Source: Solen grandis
Lineage: Eukaryota; Mollusca; Bivalvia; Adapedonta; Solenidae
DNA: 64,000 bases
Reading direction: 5' to 3'
Assembly: GCA_021229015.1 (NCBI GenBank)
Contig: CM037795.1
Location: 20,602,889-20,666,888, forward strand
The translations under genes and the position numbers were made by a program. Positions within the stretch are counted from its first letter, which is position 1; every line of letters begins with the position of its first letter. Below the pieces are notes generated by a model, which worked only from the letters and a program-made list of their open reading frames with translations, made no database searches and was not told the DNA's origin. Positions 59,101-64,000 of this stretch are shown here, piece by piece.

Positions 59101-62100
59101 AAGCACTCATAATGTATATCCCATAGAAAGCTGACACTGCTGATAACGTGTATATGAACAGCAAGAAAGACAACTCTTACAATTGTCATTGCTAACTCTA
59201 CACAGTGATCTCCCTTGCATGCAAAATAAAATTGTCTACAAATGTAAAGGGGAAGTAACTACTGCGTTTGAGCATAGTTCTGAATGTAAGAGTTATTTCC
59301 ATTAGTTCAGACAGAAATTACTCAAAAGTGCCCGTAAATAAATCAGCTGCAATTTAAACAATTAGCAACATGAAGGTTGTATATGGAAGGGGATATCCGC
59401 CAGTTCACACATCATGCTATTTAGTATGTCATTGTTTGTTTTAACATTGCAAAATTTGACTTCTTCTTACATGTTTGTTGACAAAAACATTATTTCAATT
59501 ACGTGTTTTCAGTTCTCATCACATGACATCGACTATAATACTATTCGGCATTCAGCTCGTTCGTTCTTGTGTTCAGAACTGTTAAGGCTATCTGTGGAAG
59601 CAAAATATTCACCGTTACCATACTGGATAATTTAGCAGAGGCGAACAGGGTATATACACCGGAAAAGTATTTCGCGGCTATCTCTGACACAAAAAACGAA
59701 ATGGTTCTCTAGAATTTGTACTGGTTCCCTAAAATTCATATTATGGTAATGTTAAACTTTTGATGAGGACGATATTATTGAGTTGCCATTATTATTATGA
59801 AGACGCTTCATTTTATTTTGAAGTGACGTTGTCATTGCATTATGTTATTTCTTATTTGATTTAGTATTACAAATTCCATAGTCATGAATGAATACAATAT
59901 TGAAGTATTAAAAACGAAGTCATTGTTGATTTCATCATATAATCGATTACATATTAAATAAACAAGAAACATTCTGAACACAAGAACGAACTAGCTGAAT
60001 GCCGCATAGTATTAAATTCAATGTCGAATACCCACGGCCGATCGAAAGATCATCTATAGGCCGCATGTTTTCATGTAGTGAAACGGAATAAGTCAACCGA
60101 GGGTATTCGACATAGTCTCATATGATGAGAATTGAAATAATGTTTTTGTCAAGAAGAAAGGATAGCATAAAAAATAGCATGAGTGACTTGGCGGATATCC
60201 GCTTCCATAATTGTATGCTGGGATAGACAATACGTTTAATATTCTAAATGATTTCATATTCGATTACTCGAAATAAGCAGATATTCGAATATTCGAAATA
60301 AAGGCTTTTTCTCGTTTAACCATATACGTATCATAACTATTACTTAGAAGTAAAAGTAGCAGTGGACGTAATTGTGTGAGGTGTATAATAAAACAATACA
60401 TTACAGCGGCCCTCACCGACCCCTGTGGCCAATGTTCGGAGAGTATTTGTACTTACCTCCACAGCGCTGGGTCCACTCTCTCGAGGTTGGTACTGTGTTT
60501 ATTCACTTTATTTTGTGGCACAGGAACTCAGTTGTTAATTGACAATGCAATTTTTAAAATCTTATGTCTTTATTGATATATTTAAAATGTTCTCCTATTC
60601 TGATATAGAATCTACAAACTAGATTTAGTGACGGATGGAATGTGGGTGTAGAAACATAACTTGAGTGAAATGGTGTTAATGGGGGTTAAAGGAGAATAAA
60701 AGAAAGAAAAACTAGATTTTAACAGTCATCATTCTAAAAATCGCAATGAAAACGTCTCTGGTGATGTTGTTGTTATTAGTGATATCATCATTCATGATAA
60801 TCAGATGATGATGATGAGGGTGGTGGTGAAATGATGGATGTTGCTACTGCTGGTGGTGAAGATTGTGATTAGATTATGGTGGTGATGATGATGATGATGA
60901 TGGTGTTTGTGATGATGAGGAGAAGGAGGAGGTTGGTGGTTATGACGATATGATGATGAGGATTCTGATGATGAGATGATGATGATGTTGATTAAGAAGA
61001 AGTCATTTTTGACAAAACCAGTTCCTGTATCACCATTGTACTTAATATTTACAATGAGATATAATAATTTCTATGCTGCAGCACGGTACAATCGCCTTGT
61101 TGTATCACCCGTGCATGTTAGAAAGTGCAGAACTGGCGATGTTGAAGAGTATTTTGACTGGCTGTCTCCGTAAATACGTGATCACGCCCTACAGAAACAT
61201 ACCTAATAACATGGTAATAGGGTTTATCATTTGCCTAACTCTCATTTTATATATCTTTCTGATATTTCCATATTTCAGTGCCTTTTATGTTTTAATATTC
61301 AATCATCATACATGTATATGTGTTTGTAACGTCTAAAGATATTTTTATGAATTATCAGAACAAATTTGTGCACATTGCAATCCGATTAGGAGAAAACCTA
61401 AAATTAAATATAAAAAAATGACTATAAAATACGATTTTACCTTGAGTGAATACATTTTTTTTTCAGCCTTTTGCCCTGTTGGCCTTCAAGCACGCTAGGC
61501 TTATAAGTAGATTTGATGATACAGTTGACGATTTCGAAATGGTGATAGACTTTATAAAGGTAAACACGCTTTTACGCATGTTTCTGTTTATTGATCGATT
61601 TATTTGCACAAAACTCAAAGTTGATTCTACGTGATCATTCAAAAACCTTTTTTTTTTTAAACTTATTCAAGTTTCTACCGGTTTGGGGGCCAAATAAATG
61701 GTTAGAACGTCCGCTTTGTATCTTGAAATCATGGGTTCATTTCCTGATCGCATTATACCTAAGTAAAACCCTCCTTGCTTGACATTCAATATATAAGGGT
61801 ACGTCAATGATTCATTGGCCATTTTTAGGATAAAGTGACTGATTGTGATCTCATTCCTCTCATTTACGACATGATATCGAATTTACGTTTTAAGTATCCA
61901 AGTATTTATGTATTAGAATCACAAAACCAAACCCTATAGTATATTCTGCTCGGAACCTAGTGTTGAATAGATCTATATAAAAAAGCTAAAATAAGTAAAG
62001 CCTAGCATAAAAGACATAAAATGATGACTTTACGTTAAAAAAAGAGTTGTTTATCAGCTCTAGGGGCAATGTAAACTTCAGGATTTAGAGATGCCTTTAT

Positions 62101-62395
62101 GTAGATAGATGGCAATAAATAAAAACAGAATCAAAATCACATTAGCAATGTTATAATGAATGAATTCAAAATGTGTCTTTTTTTTTTCTTTCATTTTCAA
62201 GATTACTCAATAAAGTTGTTCCTATTTCTATTCCAGGAGCATGCGCTGAAAGCCCCAGAATCGCACGTGTTGAAAGATGGACAATATTATGTTGGTCTTA
62301 TGCATGAAGCGGAGATAGTGTCCGACTTGGCAGATTCTGAATTATGCCCTATTGCTTTGCCGTCAACATCATCTCCAGTTTATTACACTGTATAA
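49993..62395 (+). CDS. TP53I13: TP53I13-like protein (DUF3105-type domain), complete, 10 exons, 295 aa
   Basis: Exons 49993-50125, 52936-53030, 54276-54347, 55939-55983, 56170-56193, 56649-56704, 60407-60485, 61082-61213, 61467-61559, 62237-62395 join to 888 nt in one frame with GT-AG borders and a TAA stop. Residues 1-25 look like a signal peptide (basic start, WGLAFVVYFILAKAA core), implying the secretory pathway; no second membrane span is seen. Residues ~124-260 carry the family signature: CLDREIKY, GPHRPLWPMFGEYLYLPPQR, WVHSLEHGTIALLYHPC, RKYVITPYRN, PFALLAF, EHALKAPE. This order is that of TP53I13 in animals and of bacterial DUF3105 proteins; the HxLEHG-type core is its hallmark. Molecular function is not established. 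The human protein is longer (about 390 residues). A possible AATAAA lies at 62644-62649. Start choice rests on the signal peptide; a 5' non-coding exon may exist. Confidence 0.88.
51956..52845 (+). mobile_element. Hairpin-ended interspersed element in TP53I13-like intron 1
   Basis: It starts ACAACAAGAGGGCCATGATG then ACCCTGAAGTCGCTCACC and ends AATAGCTCACCTTGAGTAC then TTCATGCTCTGGAGAATT. The interior shares AGGCCTTGTAGTTTCTGACC-type and CCAAATATC blocks with 32690-33422. Its end lies about 90 bp before exon 2. Confidence 0.78.
52936..53030 (+). CDS. TP53I13: TP53I13-like exon 2
   Basis: Acceptor CCCTAG, donor GTAGGT. It reads G-RPVDMSHDARMMDPVHGVKM then GIKNPECDDGV, phase 0 out. Includes one Cys likely to pair in the lumen. 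Confidence 0.85.
53787..53958. mobile_element. TIR element, AAGGTAATCC family (short copy)
   Basis: The left end TTTAAGGTAACTCAAATTAT is answered by the right end GGACCATGATCAAAATTTAA then TGATGGGTGAATTACCTTAA. It shares GATGCAAACATCCATTGACT with 30030 (inverted) and 56449 (inverted). In TP53I13-like intron 2. Confidence 0.6.
54276..54347 (+). CDS. TP53I13: TP53I13-like exon 3
   Basis: Acceptor TTTTCCAG, donor GTAAAT; 24 codons: TNIAVDWDGKSTDEITCYDD then DILN. A (CT)n tract begins 8 nt into the next intron. Confidence 0.85.
54544..54594. mobile_element. 51-bp MITE, second copy of the CAATCTGACTAAA family
   Basis: CAATCTGACTAAAGTC ... GTACTTTAGTCAGATTG with the shared core TTACCGTAGGAAGATC. 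Flanked by AATTCATTAT (54534-54543) and AATTCACTAT (54595-54604), a 10-bp duplication with one mismatch. In TP53I13-like intron 3. Confidence 0.8.
54690..54955 (+). mobile_element. SINE-B copy
   Basis: A-box-like GGACATTTGGTTAGAGAGTC, then GCGATATACCATTTGAAGAC, TTGCTTGGCGCTCAACATAA, CCAAGACTGGTTGGCCCGGT, ATGACTGAAATACTGTCGGC and the tail AATAAACAAACAAAC. In intron 3. Confidence 0.8.
55446..55745 (+). mobile_element. SINE-B copy, near full length
   Basis: CCGGTCCAGGTGGCTGAGTG then GTTAGAGCG (A box), GGTCGTGGGTTCTATCCCC (B box), full body, and the tail CAATAAACAAACAAACAAAT. In intron 3, about 190 bp before exon 4. Confidence 0.88.
55939..55983 (+). CDS. TP53I13: TP53I13-like exon 4
   Basis: Acceptor TTTACCAG, donor GTAAGT; 15 codons (LGGESIDIDEEQAGK). 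An alternative acceptor (ATTACAG, exon start 55831) would extend it by 36 in-frame codons with an Asn run. Confidence 0.8.
56170..56193 (+). CDS. TP53I13: TP53I13-like exon 5 (24-nt microexon)
   Basis: Acceptor TTTTTTCAG, donor GTAAGT; exactly 8 codons, KNFDIANW. Strong sites on both sides support it despite its size. Confidence 0.72.
56302..56525. mobile_element. TIR element, AAGGTAATCC family (complete 224-bp copy)
   Basis: The left end AAAAGGTAATATATCCATTA, AATTGTGACCATGGTC is answered by the right end GACCATGGTTATAATTATAT then GATTGGTGGATTATCTTAA. In TP53I13-like intron 5, ending about 120 bp before exon 6. Confidence 0.7.
56649..56704 (+). CDS. TP53I13: TP53I13-like exon 6
   Basis: Acceptor ATTTTCAG, donor GTAAAT; 18 codons plus 2 nt: SIHVCLDREIKYSTSLPL. 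The Cys and the 'I-Y-x-(S)-LP-x-SGPHRP' run across the next junction match the family. Confidence 0.87.
56790..57078 (-). mobile_element. SINE-B copy, reverse orientation
   Basis: GGTTTAACGTTCCGCCAACA, ACACCCAGTCACACTATCCT, GACCTGGAATTACCC, then GGACGCTCTAACCACACGGC and CACTGGGACAGG (reversed head). In intron 6. Confidence 0.85.
57706..58000 (+). mobile_element. SINE-B copy, near full length
   Basis: CCGGTCCCGGTAGCTGAGTG then ATTAGAACG, B box GTAGATTCGATCTTC, CGCGACATACCAAAGTCATA, GGCGCTCATTATATAAAGG and the tail ATAAACAAACAAAC. In intron 6. Confidence 0.88.
58175..58475 (-). mobile_element. SINE-B copy, reverse orientation, diverged
   Basis: CTTAATGCCCCACCGACAGT, CAGTCCTGGAACTCCCTTCC, GGGGGTCGGACCCACGACCT (reversed B box), then CTATAACTCGCCCACCAGGA. 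In intron 6, about 110 bp from the antisense ORF. Confidence 0.75.
58584..58979 (-). CDS. Unidentified coiled-coil ORF inside TP53I13-like intron 6 (antisense)
   Basis: 131 open codons on the minus strand starting MEMCALLLKLEEMCKCVGTV. Residues L6, L10, M13, V17, V20, Q24, I27, I31, L34 and I38 keep a strict 4-3-4-3 spacing, a left-handed coiled coil of about five heptads. Then comes a Cys/His patch (DHCREC) and a Ser/Glu/Thr-rich tail (SETSENETDSTSGLGLKG). A donor-like GAAAG|GTACTT at 58619 would end a 120-codon first exon; without it the frame stops at 58584. The regular heptads argue for real coding, but no family is recognised and no next exon is seen. It could be a nested gene, a retro-copy or a transposon-borne frame. 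Confidence 0.45.
   Translation of the reverse strand: MEMCALLLKLEEMCKCVGTVLERQTKIESDICRLARVIEDHCRECALVSKETETTGSCEADVISADTKNGGKCEYDRNSRDDRCEVVSKASETESSAGGVKAAGETSENETDSTSGLGLKGTSDIFYKAYI
59370..60225. mobile_element. ~850-bp foldback/DNA transposon with long terminal inverted repeats
   Basis: The left arm (59370-59577) has GGGGATATCCGCCAGTTCAC, TTGACAAAAACATTATTTCA then ATT, and TTCAGCTCGTTCGTTCTTGT. The right arm (about 59970-60225) is its inverse: ACAAGAACGAACTAGCTGAA, TGAAATAATGTTTTTGTCAA, GACTTGGCGGATATCCGC. About 200-250 bp per arm with gaps; the ~390-bp middle has no ORF of note. It ends about 180 bp before exon 7 of the TP53I13-like gene. Confidence 0.8.
60407..60485 (+). CDS. TP53I13: TP53I13-like exon 7 (GPHRPLWP core)
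   Basis: Acceptor ATTACAG, donor GTTGGT; 1 nt plus 26 codons: GPHRPLWPMFGEYLYLPPQR then WVHSLE. The most diagnostic exon. It follows a 3.7-kb intron loaded with mobile elements. Confidence 0.92.
60795..60995. repeat. (GAT)n-rich microsatellite
   Basis: Imperfect GATGATGATG / GGTGGTG runs across about 200 bp in intron 7, ending about 90 bp before exon 8. Confidence 0.85.
61082..61213 (+). CDS. TP53I13: TP53I13-like exon 8 (HGTIALLYHPC)
   Basis: Acceptor CTGCAG, donor GTAATA; 44 codons: HGTIALLYHPCMLESAELAM, LKSILTGCLRKYVITPYRNI, PNNM. Completes the LEHG motif and carries the YVITPY strand. Confidence 0.92.
61467..61559 (+). CDS. TP53I13: TP53I13-like exon 9
   Basis: Acceptor TTTTTCAG, donor GTAAAC; 31 codons starting PFALLAFKHARLISRFDDTV and ending in a helical DDFEMVIDFIK. 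Confidence 0.9.
61695..61875 (+). mobile_element. SINE-B copy, strongly diverged
   Basis: AAATGGTTAGAACGTCCGCT, ATCATGGGTTCATTTCCTG, CTCCTTGCTTGACATTCAAT and ATATAAGGGTACGTCAATGA follow SINE-B order with many changes. In intron 9. Confidence 0.6.
62237..62395 (+). CDS. TP53I13: TP53I13-like exon 10 (last coding exon)
   Basis: Acceptor TTCCAG; 52 codons and TAA: EHALKAPESHVLKDGQYYVG and a Ser/Pro-rich end (ALPSTSSPVYYTV). EHALKAPE closes the DUF3105-type domain. Confidence 0.92.
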   Translation, partial: EHALKAPESHVLKDGQYYVGLMHEAEIVSDLADSELCPIALPSTSSPVYYTV

Positions 62396-62643
62396 AAATA
62401 ATACGTGTGGCATTACAGTGCGACCTAAAAGTTTAATTACAGAAAAATTCAACTCGATCTTAACAATTATTTAATGTAGTGGAAACTTAATGAATTAATT
62501 TTGAAATTCTGGTTTTATTCTCATGATACATTTAAAGAAACCGATGTAAGAAATATCTAACCACAGATTCTAAAAAATTTAATGATTTTTAGTCTATCTT
62601 AACCTGTATTGAAATGCTTTCGGAAATTTGGTGGGGGTAGACG

Positions 62644-62649
62644 AATAAA
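62644..62649 (+). terminator. Possible polyadenylation signal of the TP53I13-like gene
   Basis: Canonical AATAAA 249 nt after the stop codon. Cleavage site and GT-rich element not determined. Confidence 0.4.
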
Positions 62650-64000
62650 AACTGCTATAAAGTCATCAAATTTCCCATTTTTTGTCATGAATTGATTTAT
62701 CATATACCTTAGGCAAAATATCAAATGGAAAACATTAAAACCAGAGAAAACTTGATAAAAAGTATATTTATATATTTATGTAGAAAGTCCTCATATTACA
62801 GTTTGATATTTTTCCCCATTTATAAAATAGCAAAACTTTAATTCATGGTAAAGAATATAATTCTTATACAACATTCTCAGAACAGGCTGTTAAAATATTT
62901 ATATACTGTGTCAAACAAAAAGAAAATGCACGATTTAATATAGGTTTACCATAAAAATATCAAGTAATAAGAGTATGACTGTATTACCTGATCTCCTATT
63001 TTTTAAGCTCACTGACAGTAAAACACAGAATATTATGTTTTGACTGCTGCCTAAGTTCTTTTCAGGTACAATGTGAGCACAAACTTGAATTAAGTGTCTT
63101 TTTTTCATTTCATGATTAATGTAAAAAATAATGAGCATTTAATGACATTTTTCGAAGAAAAATCCCACAATTTATATATGAAATTTCCCCAGAGACAAAA
63201 TTCACCATTTTGTACTGTACATAAACAACTACAGATTTATTTTCTTAGTAAAGCAATTAATTTCAAAGTTATTTGTTACTTGTTTTTAAGAATTTTATTC
63301 TTATCATTCAATAAAACTTATATGAAGATTTTTATACACAAACTATTTGACCAAGTACGTACAATCTGAGTACGAAAGAATTCACTGTTAAAAATTTCCG
63401 CTTTACATGAATTTCCAATACACGAACTTGTGTTACTGTAGTTATGGTTGATTAAGTTACCCTTTGCTTTTTAAAATTTGCTTTTTTTTGTGGAGAACTT
63501 TTCGAAATACCTCAATTATCACAATTACGCATTTTGACAAATCTGGGGAATTCCAAAATGACGTTACCGGAAGTAATTCGGAGAGGTATTTTTCTGCTTT
63601 TCTTTTTTTTTTTTTTTTTTTTTTTAAAGGAACAATATTTTTGCAATTAAATAGATGAAAAGCAATCAAAATTGTTGCTTTGATTAACAATGATAATAAG
63701 ATACCACGACTAAAACTTCTTAATATAAAAAGGACCGCATTCCGAATCGTGGCGTGTTATGCCGAAGAATACCGGAAGTTAGACGATGTTTGTCGAAATT
63801 TGCCGAGCCCACTTGTGTTCCTCTGCCTTGATATTCAAATTCAGTAGTGTACACAGAAAAAGAAAATCGATAACTTTTTAAAAGGATAATCAATGGCGAC
63901 TTTGCTACTACCATGCGCTCTCTATTGAATTATTGAATGTCTTGACTTTTTTTTTCGAGGAATTGTTTTGATATATAGATCTATTTAAGTTGTTAATATA
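62650..64000. other. 3' flank, no gene recognised
   Basis: AT-rich. T-run at about 63600-63626. Two CCGGAAGT motifs, 63567-63574 and 63772-63779. An ATG at 63893 (ATGGCGACTTTG) opens only 11 codons. No exon identified. Confidence 0.4.

Overview
This is nuclear DNA from a metazoan, most likely a bivalve mollusc. It is AT-rich, its genes are split into short GT-AG exons, and it is crowded with tRNA-derived SINEs, foldback/MITE-like elements and long elements of a type common in clam genomes (they begin AACAAGAGGGCC and end in a GCTCACC hairpin). There are no operons, CRISPR arrays or prokaryotic signals. The species is inferred from the repeats and cannot be proved here. Two runs of 100 N (9740-9839, 24945-25044) are assembly gaps.

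Two split genes can be reconstructed with an unbroken chain of splice phases. (1) Minus strand, 744-6855: seven internal exons of an NCBP3 (nuclear cap-binding subunit 3, C17orf85) homologue. Both ends are missing: the cap-binding/RRM-like N-terminus should lie upstream (above 6855) but was not found, and the C-terminus runs off the left edge. (2) Plus strand, 49993-62395: a complete ten-exon, 295-codon gene for a TP53I13-like secreted or membrane protein with a DUF3105-type domain, from signal peptide to stop codon. A third item, a 131-codon antisense ORF with a regular heptad coiled coil (58584-58979), lies inside intron 6 of gene 2. A canonical tRNA-Pro(AGG) gene is at 23273-23344.

Layout. 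0-7 kb: NCBP3 exons and introns with small repeats. 7.5-9.6 kb: a long element with a ~145-bp tandem core. 9.7-31 kb: gap, SINEs, MITEs, an inverted MITE pair, a 65-bp minisatellite, the tRNA, a LINE endonuclease fragment beside the second gap, and two weak single-exon candidates (27985-28063, 30922-31026). 31-49 kb: repeats, including two inverted pairs of larger elements (39.6/46.3 kb and 33.8/48.4 kb). 50-62.4 kb: the TP53I13-like gene, its introns packed with SINE-B copies, MITEs and an ~850-bp long-TIR foldback element. 62.4-64 kb: 3' flank, with two ETS-like motifs near the right edge.

The two protein genes are not evidently linked in function: one acts in nuclear mRNA cap binding and export, the other in the secretory pathway. 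I found no convincing novel multi-gene system. The unusual content is the mobile-element biology: very short MITEs with target-site duplications, hairpin-ended elements with tandem cores, nested SINEs, and insertions close to splice sites.
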